A stretch of 32,504 nucleotides of DNA from Clostridia bacterium (GCA_017390825.1 JAFPAK010000046.1:1-32504); one strand, 5' to 3'. Numbered from the stretch's first letter, positions 23,584-32,282 are shown. Translations and numbers: made by a program. The notes: generated from the sequence alone by a model not told the origin.

Positions 23584-24143
23584 TGAAGGAATTATCACTT
23601 AATATTCTTGATATTTCAGAAAACTCAACCAAGGCAGGTGCAACATTAGTCGAAATATCCGTTACCGAAAAGGACAATGTACTTACATTGGTAATAAAGG
23701 ATAACGGCTGCGGAATGGATGAAGAAACGGTAAGATCAGTCACAAATCCGTTTTACACTACCCGAACAACAAGAAAGGTTGGAATGGGTATTCCCCTTCT
23801 TATACTTGCCGCAGAACAAACAGGCGGCAGCGTTACGATACAGTCGGTACCAAAAGAAAAGGGAGAAAACCACGGAACAGTTGTTACCGCTGTATTTATG
23901 ATCGATCATATTGACTTTACGCCGATAGGCGATATAGTTTCAACCGTAACTACCCTGATTCAGGGCCATCCCACAACGGATTTTGTGTTTACCCACACAT
24001 CCGATGCCTTCTCGGTGCAGCTTGACACAAGGCAGCTCCGTGAAGTTTTAGGAGACGTTCCGTTGGACAGTTACGAGGTAATTAAATGGACTAAAGAATA
24101 TCTGCGAGAGCAATATTCACCGTCTGATAATAACAACTATTAG
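23583..24143 (+). CDS. GHKL ATPase (second copy)
   Basis: A 186-residue HATPase_c protein. The N box is ILDISENSTKAGA (Glu13, Asn14), the G1 box is DNGCGM (40-45) and the G2 box is VGMGIPLL (66-73), followed by a C-terminal extension of about 80 residues of unknown role (FTHTSDAFSVQLDTRQLREVLG). No phosphoacceptor His domain is attached. Its first base is the last base of the PHP stop codon. It lies 16 nt before the HndB-like gene, closing the six-gene module inserted into the hydrogenase operon. It differs strongly from the first GHKL ATPase, so the pair is probably not a recent duplication. Confidence 0.87.
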   Translation: MKELSLNILDISENSTKAGATLVEISVTEKDNVLTLVIKDNGCGMDEETVRSVTNPFYTTRTTRKVGMGIPLLILAAEQTGGSVTIQSVPKEKGENHGTVVTAVFMIDHIDFTPIGDIVSTVTTLIQGHPTTDFVFTHTSDAFSVQLDTRQLREVLGDVPLDSYEVIKWTKEYLREQYSPSDNNNY

Positions 24144-24159
24144 AAAGGAATTGGATGAA

Positions 24160-24522
24160 ATGAAATCACTCGCTGAACTTGCAGCAATCAGAGAAAAAAT
24201 GAAAGATAAAGTAGTGTTGCGTGAAGGCACAAACGATACACGCATCGTTGTCGGCATGGCAACCTGCGGAATCGCAGCAGGCGCGCGCCCGGTACTAAAT
24301 GCTTTTGTTGAAAAGGTAAATGAAGAAGGTCTTGCAGGCGATGTTACCGTAACACAGACAGGCTGTGTTGGTCTTTGTCAGTACGAGCCTATCGTTGAAG
24401 TTTACGAGGCAGGCAAAGACAAGGTTACTTATGTTAAAATGACCGCTGAGAAAGCAGCAGAGGTCGTTGAAAAGCACATTAAGGGTGGCTCGGTAATCAC
24501 CGAATACACTATCACTATTTAA
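24160..24522 (+). CDS. hndB: HndB-like [2Fe-2S] subunit
   Basis: A 120-residue thioredoxin-like ferredoxin of the HndB type found in NADP-reducing [FeFe] hydrogenases. The opening MKSLAELAAIREKM, then VVGMATCGIAAGARPVL and TVTQTGCVGLCQYEPIVEV, is the family pattern. Cys36, Cys69 and Cys73 are visible; the first Cys of the usual C-x4-C pair is replaced by Val31. I choose the ATG at 24160, with AAAGGAA about 9 nt upstream, over a TTG at 24151 that would be too close to it. It directly precedes the flavoprotein subunit. Confidence 0.88.
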   Translation: MKSLAELAAIREKMKDKVVLREGTNDTRIVVGMATCGIAAGARPVLNAFVEKVNEEGLAGDVTVTQTGCVGLCQYEPIVEVYEAGKDKVTYVKMTAEKAAEVVEKHIKGGSVITEYTITI

Positions 24523-24538
24523 TTGGAGGTAAAATCAA

Positions 24539-26341
24539 ATGATTCGTGCACATGTGTTGATTTGCGGCGGTACCGGCTGTACTTCTTCCGGAAGTATTGC
24601 TTTGCAGGCAGAATTTGCTGCACAGCTCGAAGCAAACGGAATTGCTGAAGAAGTAAAAATCGTTCAGACAGGTTGTTTTGGACTTTGCGCTCTCGGCCCC
24701 GTTGTTATCGTTTATCCTGACGGCACCTTCTACAGCCGTGTACAGAAGGAAGACATCGCTGAGATCGTTTCAGAGCATCTGCTCAAAGGTCGTCCGGTAG
24801 AGCGTCTTGTTTATAATGATGTATCAGCAGAAGTTGCCCAGGAGGCAAAACATACTCTCGCTTTGAGCGATACAAACTTCTATAAGGCTCAAAAGCGTGT
24901 AGCTCTCCGTAACTGCGGTGTTATCAACCCCGAGGTTATTGATGAGTACATAGCTCTTGATGGTTATGCAGCTCTCGGTAAGGTACTTACCGAAATGAAG
25001 CCTGAAGATGTTATCCAGACCTTGCTTGATTCAGGTCTTCGCGGCCGTGGCGGCGGCGGATTCCCGACAGGTCTTAAATGGAAGCTTGCTGCCGGCAACA
25101 AGGCAGACCAGAAATATGTATGTTGTAATGCTGACGAAGGTGACCCTGGTGCATTTATGGACCGTTCTATCCTTGAGGGTGACCCGCACGCAGTTCTTGA
25201 AGCTATGGCTATCGCAGGATATGCTATCGGCGCAACACAGGGTTATATCTATGTTCGTGCAGAGTATCCGATCGCTGTTCAGCGTCTTGAGATTGCTATC
25301 AAGCAGGCAAGAGAATATGGTCTTCTCGGAAAAGATATTTTCGGTACAGGCTTTAACTTTGATATCGACCTTCGCCTTGGTGCAGGCGCATTCGTATGCG
25401 GTGAGGAAACCGCTCTTATGACATCTATTGAGGGTAACCGTGGTGAGCCTCGTCCGAGACCGCCGTATCCGGCAGTTAAAGGTTTGTTCGGCAAGCCAAC
25501 AATCCTTAATAATGTTGAAACATATGCAAACATTCCGCAGATCATCTTAAAGGGTGCTGATTGGTTTGCATCAATGGGTACAGAAAAATCAAAGGGTACA
25601 AAGGTATTTGCACTTGGCGGTAACATCAATAATACAGGTCTTGTTGAAGTACCTATGGGTACAACACTCCGTAAGGTAATCGACGAGATCGGCGGTGGTA
25701 TCCCCGGCGGAAAGCAGTTCAAAGCTGCACAGACTGGCGGTCCTTCAGGCGGATGTATCCCGAAGGAATACTATGATATCGAAATCGACTACGATAACCT
25801 TATTTCTATCGGCTCAATGATGGGATCAGGCGGTCTTATCGTAATGGACGAAGATACATGTATGGTCGATATCGCAAAATTCTTCCTCGAGTTCACAGTT
25901 GATGAGTCTTGCGGTAAATGTACTCCATGCCGTGTAGGTACACGCAGATTGCTTGAGATACTCGACAAGATCACAAGCGGTAAGGGTACACTTGAAGATA
26001 TCGACAAGCTCGAAGAGCTTGCTGCATACATCAAGGCAAACTCACTTTGCGGTCTCGGTCAGACTGCTCCTAACCCCGTTCTTTCAACACTTAAATTCTT
26101 CCGTGATGAGTATGTAGCACACGTTGTTGACAAGAAATGTCCTGCTGGCGTATGTAAGGATCTCCTTTCTTACGAAATCGTCGCTGATAAATGTAAGGGT
26201 TGCTCACTCTGTTCAAGAAAGTGTCCGGTAGGTGCTATCTCCGGTCAGCTTAAGAGTCCGTTTGTTATTGATCCTGAAAAGTGTATCAAGTGCGGCGTAT
26301 GTCAGTCATCATGTAAGTTTGATGCTATTATTAAGAAATAA
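24539..26341 (+). CDS. hydB: NuoF-like flavoprotein subunit of the [FeFe] hydrogenase (HydB/HndC)
   Basis: A 600-residue diaphorase subunit. The N-terminal thioredoxin-like [2Fe-2S] domain has Cys9, Cys14, Cys46 and Cys50. The NuoF core carries the FMN/NADH site GRGGGGFPTG (about 168-177) and the [4Fe-4S] motif ESCGKCTPCRVG (about 456-467). The C-terminus adds two [4Fe-4S] motifs, CKGCSLCSRKC (about 552) and CIKCGVCQSSC (about 582). This is the HydB/HndC layout, in which electrons from NAD(P)H, and in bifurcating forms also ferredoxin, meet at the FMN. HydA follows after 17 nt. Whether this enzyme bifurcates cannot be decided from sequence. Confidence 0.95.
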   Translation: MIRAHVLICGGTGCTSSGSIALQAEFAAQLEANGIAEEVKIVQTGCFGLCALGPVVIVYPDGTFYSRVQKEDIAEIVSEHLLKGRPVERLVYNDVSAEVAQEAKHTLALSDTNFYKAQKRVALRNCGVINPEVIDEYIALDGYAALGKVLTEMKPEDVIQTLLDSGLRGRGGGGFPTGLKWKLAAGNKADQKYVCCNADEGDPGAFMDRSILEGDPHAVLEAMAIAGYAIGATQGYIYVRAEYPIAVQRLEIAIKQAREYGLLGKDIFGTGFNFDIDLRLGAGAFVCGEETALMTSIEGNRGEPRPRPPYPAVKGLFGKPTILNNVETYANIPQIILKGADWFASMGTEKSKGTKVFALGGNINNTGLVEVPMGTTLRKVIDEIGGGIPGGKQFKAAQTGGPSGGCIPKEYYDIEIDYDNLISIGSMMGSGGLIVMDEDTCMVDIAKFFLEFTVDESCGKCTPCRVGTRRLLEILDKITSGKGTLEDIDKLEELAAYIKANSLCGLGQTAPNPVLSTLKFFRDEYVAHVVDKKCPAGVCKDLLSYEIVADKCKGCSLCSRKCPVGAISGQLKSPFVIDPEKCIKCGVCQSSCKFDAIIKK

Positions 26342-26358
26342 GAAAGGAGTTGTCGTTA

Positions 26359-28125
26359 ATGGATATGGTTAATGTAAAAATAAACGGTATTTCTGTAAGC
26401 GTTGAAGCAGGCTCAACAATTCTTGAAGCTGCCCGTGCTGCAGGCATTGAAATACCGACACTTTGCTATATGAAAGAGATCAACGAGATCGGCGCTTGCC
26501 GCATCTGCGTTGTAGAAGCAGCTGAAATGCGTGGTCCTAGTCTTGGACCTGCACGCGTAGTTACTGCTTGTGTATATCCTGTAACAGAGGGTATGGAGGT
26601 TCAGACTAACACACCGAAAATCATTGCTGCAAGAAAGAACACTCTTGAAATGCTCTTGTCAGTTCATAACCGCAAGTGCCTTTCTTGCGTACGTTCAGGC
26701 AATTGTGAATTCCAGACTCTTTGTAACGAGTACGGTATTGAGGATGAAACTGCATTTGCAGGAGCAATGCCTGAAAGTGAGATCGACGATTCAGCTGTTC
26801 ATATGGTAAGAGATAATTCTAAATGTATTCTCTGCCGTCGTTGTGTAGCTGTATGTAAAGAACAGTCAGTTGCTGTTATTGGTGCAAACGACCGTGGCTT
26901 TGATACACATATCGGCTGCATTTACGATAAGAAGCTCAACGAAGTAGATTGTATCTCCTGCGGTCAGTGTATTGTAAATTGTCCGACAGGCGCACTCTAT
27001 GAGAAGGATAATCTTGACGAGGTTTATGAAGCTATTGCTGATCCTTCAAAATATGTTGTTGTTCAGACAGCTCCGGCTGTCCGTGCAGGACTCGGTGAAG
27101 AGTTTGGCTACGAGATCGGCACAGATGTTGAGGGCAAAATGGTTGCTGCGCTTCGCAGACTTGGTTTCGACAAGGTGTTTGATACAAATGTTGCTGCTGA
27201 CTTTACAATTATGGAAGAATCAACAGAGCTTATCGACCGTGTTGTAAACGGCGGCAAGCTTCCGCTCATCACATCATGCTCACCTGGTTGGATCAAATAC
27301 TGCGAATATCATTATCCTGAGTTTATTGAGAACCTTTCATCCTGCAAATCACCGCAGAATATGTTTGGTGCACTCGCTAAATCATGGTATGCAGAAAAGA
27401 TCGGCGTTGATCCTAAGGATATGTTTGTTGTCAGCGTAATGCCTTGTACAGCAAAGAAGTTTGAGGTTAAGCGCCCCGAGCTTTCAGTAAACGGTGTACC
27501 TGATGTTGATGTTTCTATCACAACCCGTGAGCTTGCAAGAATGATCAAGCGTGCAGGTCTTAAGTTCACATCACTTCCGGATGAGAAGTTTGACTCACCC
27601 ATCGGTGACGGTACCGGTGCTGCTGTTATCTTCGGTGCAACCGGCGGTGTTATGGAGGCTGCTCTCCGTACAGCTTATGAAACTATCACAAAGACAACTC
27701 TTGACGATGTTGATTTCACCGCAGTTCGTGGCACAGAGCCTGTAAAGGTAACTGAAATCAAGGTAGGCGACCTTAATGTTAAGGTCGGTGTTGCAAGCGG
27801 CGGTAAGGCTGCTAAGGAACTGCTTGAAAGAGTTAAGGCAGGCGAGGAATTCACATTCATCGAAATCATGGGATGTCCCGGCGGCTGTGTCAACGGTGGC
27901 GGTCAGCCTATTCAACCTACATCTGTTCATCAGACAGTTGATATCAAGGCAAAGCGTGCATCTGCTCTTTATAACAACGATAAGAATTGTGCAATCCGTA
28001 AGTCACATGAAAATCCGTTTGTTAAGGAAGTTTATGACACTTATCTCGGCGCACCCAACAGCCATAAGGCTCATGAGTTGCTCCACACACATTATGTAGA
28101 CCGTTCAAAGGATGTTATAATGTAA
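26359..28125 (+). CDS. hydA: [FeFe] hydrogenase catalytic subunit HydA
   Basis: A 588-residue catalytic subunit with the long (M3-type) layout: N-terminal [2Fe-2S] domain (Cys in IPTLCYMKE and GACRICVVEA), a His/Cys [4Fe-4S] motif (HNRKCLSCVRSGNCEFQ), two [4Fe-4S] motifs (CILCRRCVAVC and CISCGQCIVNC) and the H-cluster domain. H-cluster motif L1 is TSCSPGW (Cys307, Ser308), L2 is VMPCTAKK and L3 is IMGCPGGCVNGGGQP. Ser308 replaces the second Cys of the usual TSCCP. It ends without the extra C-terminal domains seen in some bifurcating homologues. The start is the ATG at 26359, 9 nt after AAAGGAG; the first TTG upstream is too close. Confidence 0.95.
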   Translation: MDMVNVKINGISVSVEAGSTILEAARAAGIEIPTLCYMKEINEIGACRICVVEAAEMRGPSLGPARVVTACVYPVTEGMEVQTNTPKIIAARKNTLEMLLSVHNRKCLSCVRSGNCEFQTLCNEYGIEDETAFAGAMPESEIDDSAVHMVRDNSKCILCRRCVAVCKEQSVAVIGANDRGFDTHIGCIYDKKLNEVDCISCGQCIVNCPTGALYEKDNLDEVYEAIADPSKYVVVQTAPAVRAGLGEEFGYEIGTDVEGKMVAALRRLGFDKVFDTNVAADFTIMEESTELIDRVVNGGKLPLITSCSPGWIKYCEYHYPEFIENLSSCKSPQNMFGALAKSWYAEKIGVDPKDMFVVSVMPCTAKKFEVKRPELSVNGVPDVDVSITTRELARMIKRAGLKFTSLPDEKFDSPIGDGTGAAVIFGATGGVMEAALRTAYETITKTTLDDVDFTAVRGTEPVKVTEIKVGDLNVKVGVASGGKAAKELLERVKAGEEFTFIEIMGCPGGCVNGGGQPIQPTSVHQTVDIKAKRASALYNNDKNCAIRKSHENPFVKEVYDTYLGAPNSHKAHELLHTHYVDRSKDVIM

Positions 28126-28135
28126 TTTATATAAG

Positions 28136-28169
28136 AAGCCTTAAAGTCTGTTGACTTTTAAGGCTTTTT
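28136..28169 (+). terminator. Intrinsic terminator of the hydrogenase operon
   Basis: A stem of AAGCCTTAAAGTC with GACTTTTAAGGCTT (one bulged T) around TGTT, followed by TTTTT, 10 nt after hydA. Confidence 0.9.
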
Positions 28170-28183
28170 ATTGTAAATAGCTA

Positions 28184-28212
28184 TTGATTTTTAACGAAAA
28201 ATGGACTATAAT
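28184..28212 (+). promoter_or_regulatory. Promoter of the aldolase gene
   Basis: -35 TTGATT (28184-28189), 17-bp spacer, perfect -10 TATAAT (28207-28212), 33 bp upstream of the start codon. Confidence 0.85.
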
Positions 28213-28245
28213 AAAAGTACTAATGCATAAATGGAGGAAAATAAA

Positions 28246-29109
28246 ATGTTAGTATCTGCAAAAGAAATGTTGACAAAGGCTAAAGCAGGCAAATATGCAG
28301 TTGGTCAGTTCAACATCAACAACCTTGAATGGACAAAGGCTATTTTGCTCACAGCTGAAGAACTCAAATCACCTGTTATCCTCGGTGTTTCAGAGGGCGC
28401 AGGCAAATATATGTGCGGTTACAAGACCGTTGTGGGCATGGTTAAAGGCATGATCGATGAGCTTGGTATCACAGTTCCGGTTGCTCTCCATCTTGACCAC
28501 GGCTCATACGAAGGTGCAAAGGCTTGTATCGAAGCAGGCTTTTCATCTGTAATGTTTGACGGTTCACATTATCCGATCGAAGAAAACATTGCAAAGACAA
28601 AGGAATTGGTTGAAACCTGCGATAAACTCGGTCTTTCACTTGAGGCTGAGGTTGGCGCTATCGGTGGCGAGGAAGACGGAGTTGTAGGCAGCGGTGAAGT
28701 TGCAGACCCTGAAGAATGCAAAATGGTTGCAGATCTCGGTGTAACAATGCTCGCAGCAGGTATCGGTAACATCCACGGTAAATATCCTGCAAACTGGGCA
28801 GGTCTTAACTTTGACGTTCTTGCTAAGATTCAGGAGCTTACAGGCACAATGCCGCTCGTACTTCACGGCGGTACAGGTATCCCCGAGGATATGATCAAGA
28901 AGGCTATCAGCCTCGGCGTATCAAAGATCAATGTTAATACAGAGTGCCAGCTTTCATTTGCTGCAGCTACCCGTAAGTATGTTGAAGAAGGTAAAGACCT
29001 TCAGGGCAAAGGCTTTGACCCGAGAAAGCTCCTCGCTCCCGGCTTTGAAGCTATCAAAGCAACAGTTAAAGAGAAGATGGAACTCTTCGGTTCAATCGGC
29101 AAAGCTTAA
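28246..29109 (+). CDS. fba: Class II fructose-bisphosphate aldolase
   Basis: A 287-residue class II (Zn-dependent) aldolase that splits fructose 1,6-bisphosphate in glycolysis. The motif HLDHG (His82, Asp84, His85) holds the metal-ligand His and catalytic Asp; GSGEV and IGNIHGKYP precede the second metal His region, and LHGGTGIPEDMI with KINVNTE closes the phosphate site. I start at the ATG at 28246 because GGAGG sits 7-10 nt upstream; an earlier in-frame ATG is part of that ribosome site. It is a single-gene unit with its own promoter and terminator. Confidence 0.96.
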   Translation: MLVSAKEMLTKAKAGKYAVGQFNINNLEWTKAILLTAEELKSPVILGVSEGAGKYMCGYKTVVGMVKGMIDELGITVPVALHLDHGSYEGAKACIEAGFSSVMFDGSHYPIEENIAKTKELVETCDKLGLSLEAEVGAIGGEEDGVVGSGEVADPEECKMVADLGVTMLAAGIGNIHGKYPANWAGLNFDVLAKIQELTGTMPLVLHGGTGIPEDMIKKAISLGVSKINVNTECQLSFAAATRKYVEEGKDLQGKGFDPRKLLAPGFEAIKATVKEKMELFGSIGKA

Positions 29110-29125
29110 ATCTTATTATACAAGC

Positions 29126-29159
29126 AAAAGAGGTAACGGAAAATTCCGTTACCTCTTTT
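29126..29159. terminator. Bidirectional intrinsic terminator between fba and dut
   Basis: A 15-bp perfect stem (29126-29140 with 29145-29159) around an AAAT loop, starting with AAAA and ending with TTTT, so it works for both convergent genes. Confidence 0.93.
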
Positions 29160-29164
29160 AAAAT

Positions 29165-29599
29165 TTAATTCTTACCGGTCGAACCAAATCCGCCTTCTCC
29201 GCGTACAGTTTCCGAAAGCTCATCTGCTTCACAGAAATCCGCTTTTAAAAACGGTGCAATAACAAGCTGTGCAATACGCTCGTTATCCTCAATAACTGCA
29301 TCTATATCCGAATGGTTATGAAGTGCAACCATCACTTCACCGCGGTAGTCCGCATCAACAACACCGACTTTGTTCGCAGGGGCAAGTCCACGCTTTGAAG
29401 CAATTCCGCTTCTAGCATATATAAGTCCTGCATAGCCCTCCGGAATTTCCATTGCAAGTCCGGTACGGATGAGCACCGTCTTATGTGCCGGTATTTCAGC
29501 ACCCTTTAAAGCATAAAGGTCGGCACCTGCAGAATACGGTGAACCGTATGTTGGAAGTGTTGCATTCTCATCAAGCTTTTTGATATTTACCTTTGGCAC
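29165..29599 (-). CDS. dut: dUTP diphosphatase
   Basis: A 144-residue trimeric-type dUTPase that hydrolyses dUTP to dUMP, keeping uracil out of DNA. All five motifs are visible: AGADLYAL, ARSGIASKRGL, GVVDADYRGEV, ERIAQLVIAPF and RGEGGFGSTGK at the C-terminus. The start codon is GTG (29597-29599), with AAGGAG 8 nt upstream. It follows nrdG by 13 nt, so nrdD-nrdG-dut forms an operon for dNTP supply. Confidence 0.95.
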   Translation of the reverse strand: MPKVNIKKLDENATLPTYGSPYSAGADLYALKGAEIPAHKTVLIRTGLAMEIPEGYAGLIYARSGIASKRGLAPANKVGVVDADYRGEVMVALHNHSDIDAVIEDNERIAQLVIAPFLKADFCEADELSETVRGEGGFGSTGKN

Positions 29600-29612
29600 T
29601 TTAAATACTCCT

Positions 29613-30143
29613 TTATATGTATGTTTCGCCGTCCCACATTACAAGGCTGCTTGCTTTAAGGGACTTTTTCACATCTATGATACGCTGATTTGATGAACCT
29701 CTAAATCGTAAATGAAGATCTTTTTTATCCTTAATAAATTCGCCGTCTATCAACACATCAATATTAGACAGAAGCTCTTTGCAAGTTTCACTGTCCCCTA
29801 CTTTACCTTGTGACAATTCTTCATAGAGATAGCCTGAATAGCACCAGATATCCTTTTCGGGATACAAACTGCGTGCTCTTCTGGCAAGAGAAAGTACTTC
29901 TGCTTGATTTTGCGGCTCAAACGGCTCACCGCCGAGCAACGAGAGTCCTCTGATATAATTCTTGCCGAGCGCAGAAAGTATCTCTTTTTCTGTTGCCTCG
30001 GTATATTTCTCTCCATATTCGAAATCCCATGTTTCGGAGTTAAAGCACCCGTCACAGTGATGGGTGCAGCCGCTTACAAAAAGCGAAACGCGCACACCCT
30101 CACCGTTGGCAACATCATTTTTCTTTATTGTTGCGTAATTCAA
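29613..30143 (-). CDS. nrdG: Anaerobic ribonucleotide reductase activating protein
   Basis: A 176-residue radical-SAM enzyme that makes the glycyl radical on NrdD. The radical-SAM motif is C-x3-C-x2-C in SGCTHHCDGC (Cys26, Cys30, Cys33), with GGEPF at about residues 66-70. The start codon is TTG (30141-30143), supported by AGAGGT about 7 nt upstream and by conserved MNYATIKK sequence. It is 12 nt after nrdD and 13 nt before dut. Confidence 0.95.
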   Translation of the reverse strand: MNYATIKKNDVANGEGVRVSLFVSGCTHHCDGCFNSETWDFEYGEKYTEATEKEILSALGKNYIRGLSLLGGEPFEPQNQAEVLSLARRARSLYPEKDIWCYSGYLYEELSQGKVGDSETCKELLSNIDVLIDGEFIKDKKDLHLRFRGSSNQRIIDVKKSLKASSLVMWDGETYI

Positions 30144-30155
30144 AGTATCTACCTC

Positions 30156-32282
30156 TTACAGATGAAGAACTCGAGCCTTGATTTCCTTGGTCTTGCCCTC
30201 ATTCCAGAAGTTTTCGCCAAGATAACCACATGTACGGCGTGTTACATTCATCTTTGCATGATCCTTGTTACCGCAGCTCGGGCACTCCCACTCGTTATCA
30301 TCGTTAATAATGATCTCGCCGTCCCATCCGCAGCAATGGCAATAGTCTGACTTTGTATTAAATTCAGCATATTGAATATTGTCATAGATAAATTTAACTA
30401 CCTCTTCGAGCGCAGGAAGATTATGACGCAGATTAGGTATTTCAACATAGGAGATAGCACCGCCGGATGAAATGGTCTGGAACTGGCTCTCGAATGTGAA
30501 TTTATCAAATGCGCTGATATCCTCACGGACATCAATATGATATGAGTTTGTGTAATAACCCTTATCGGTAACATCCTCAATAGTACCAAAACGCTCTTTA
30601 TCTATTCTTGCAAAACGATAGCAAAGACTTTCAGCCGGTGTGCCGTAAAGCGCAAAACCTATGTTAGTCTCTTTCTTCCAATCGTCACAAGCTTTTCTCA
30701 AACGATTCATGACCTTAATAGCAAACTCTGTGCCTTCCGGATCGGTATGGCTTACGCCCTTCATAAGCTTTGTTACCTCATAAAGACCGATGTAACCAAG
30801 TGAAATTGATGAATAACCGCCGAATAACAGTTTTTCAATGCTCTCGCCCTTGCCCAAACGTGCCAAAGCACCGTACTGCCAATGAACAGGGCTTACATCC
30901 GATGTGACCTTTTTAAGTGCGTTATGACGGCACATCAGAGCCTCGAAACATAGCTCAAGACGCTTATCAAGTTCTTCCCAGAACACTTCCTCATTACCCT
31001 TGGAAACGATACCGATTTGCGGAAGATTAAGGCTTACAACACCCTGATTAAATCTGCCCTCAAATTTATAATTACCGTTTTCATCCTTCCACGGAGCAAG
31101 GAATGAACGACAGCCCATAGGACTAAATACATTGCCCTCATAATGCTCACGCATCTTTTTAGCGGAAATATAATCGGGATACATTCTTTTAGCTGAACAT
31201 TTAACAGCAAGCTTTGTTATATAATCATACTTGCCTCCCTTTAAGCAGTTATGCTCATCAAGCACATAAACAAGCTTCGGGAATGCAGGTGTAATATATA
31301 CTCCATGCTCATTCTTGATGCCCTCAAGACGCTGACGAAGTATCTCTTCGATTATCATTGCGTTTTCTTCTATATAAGGATCATCCTTATCAAGATTTAA
31401 GAACAATGTTACAAACGGAGACTGACCGTTGGTAGTCATAAGAGTATTGATCTGATACTGGATAGTCTGAACACCTGAACGCAGTTCATCCTTAAGTCTG
31501 CCCTCTGTCAGCTTTTTGATAAGCTCATCAGATGCCTCCTCACCGCACTCTTCCTTAAACTGTGAATAGAACTTATCATAGCTCTTGCGAAGATATTTGC
31601 CGAGATGGCGGATATCCACCGATTGACCGCCATACTGACTGCTTGCAACAGCAGCAATTATCTGTGTAACGATAGTACAAGCGACCTGAAAACTCTTGGG
31701 GCTTTCGATCATCTTGCCGTTCATAACGGTACCGTTGTCAAGCATATCACCGATATCAATAAGGCAGCAGTTGAAGATAGGCTGAATGAAATAGTCAGCA
31801 TCATGGAAATGGATAGTTCCCTCGTCATGAGCCTTTGCGATATGTTCCGGCAAAAGTACACGGCGTGTAAGATCCTTTGATACTTCACCTGCGATAAGGT
31901 CACGCTGGGTAGATGCAACTACTGCGTTCTTGTTTGAGTTTTCCTCCATTACATCCTTATTGCTTCTCTGGATAAGGCTTAAAATCGATTCATCGGTCGT
32001 GTTTGCCTTACGTACAAGAGCACGAGTATAGCGATAGATTATGTACGCTTTAGCAAGCGAATACTTGCCGTATTCCATCAATTTGTGCTCCACAATATCT
32101 TGTATGTCTTCTACAAGAAGACGGGTACGTGGCTTGCTTTCGATATACGATACAATATTCTCGATCTGCTCTTCACTTGCACATTCTTCCGGCTCTACTG
32201 CGTCATTAGCCTTGGTAAGTGCGATGACGATTTTGCTGCGGTCAAAATCAACAATACTTCCGTCACGCTTAATAACTTTCAT
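30156..32282 (-). CDS. nrdD: Anaerobic (class III) ribonucleoside-triphosphate reductase
   Basis: A 708-residue class III reductase converting NTPs to dNTPs without oxygen. An ATP-cone covers about residues 1-90 (MKVIKRDGSIVDFDRSKI). The glycyl-radical barrel follows, with FHDADYF near 155 and ANFCCLID-like active-site sequence. The C-terminal Zn site is CHCC...CPSC, and the glycyl radical motif RRTCGYLGE places Gly at about 686. The full-length enzyme is co-transcribed with nrdG and dut. Its promoter carries NrdR-box-like sites (32327-32342 and 32361-32376). Confidence 0.96.
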   Translation of the reverse strand: MKVIKRDGSIVDFDRSKIVIALTKANDAVEPEECASEEQIENIVSYIESKPRTRLLVEDIQDIVEHKLMEYGKYSLAKAYIIYRYTRALVRKANTTDESILSLIQRSNKDVMEENSNKNAVVASTQRDLIAGEVSKDLTRRVLLPEHIAKAHDEGTIHFHDADYFIQPIFNCCLIDIGDMLDNGTVMNGKMIESPKSFQVACTIVTQIIAAVASSQYGGQSVDIRHLGKYLRKSYDKFYSQFKEECGEEASDELIKKLTEGRLKDELRSGVQTIQYQINTLMTTNGQSPFVTLFLNLDKDDPYIEENAMIIEEILRQRLEGIKNEHGVYITPAFPKLVYVLDEHNCLKGGKYDYITKLAVKCSAKRMYPDYISAKKMREHYEGNVFSPMGCRSFLAPWKDENGNYKFEGRFNQGVVSLNLPQIGIVSKGNEEVFWEELDKRLELCFEALMCRHNALKKVTSDVSPVHWQYGALARLGKGESIEKLLFGGYSSISLGYIGLYEVTKLMKGVSHTDPEGTEFAIKVMNRLRKACDDWKKETNIGFALYGTPAESLCYRFARIDKERFGTIEDVTDKGYYTNSYHIDVREDISAFDKFTFESQFQTISSGGAISYVEIPNLRHNLPALEEVVKFIYDNIQYAEFNTKSDYCHCCGWDGEIIINDDNEWECPSCGNKDHAKMNVTRRTCGYLGENFWNEGKTKEIKARVLHL

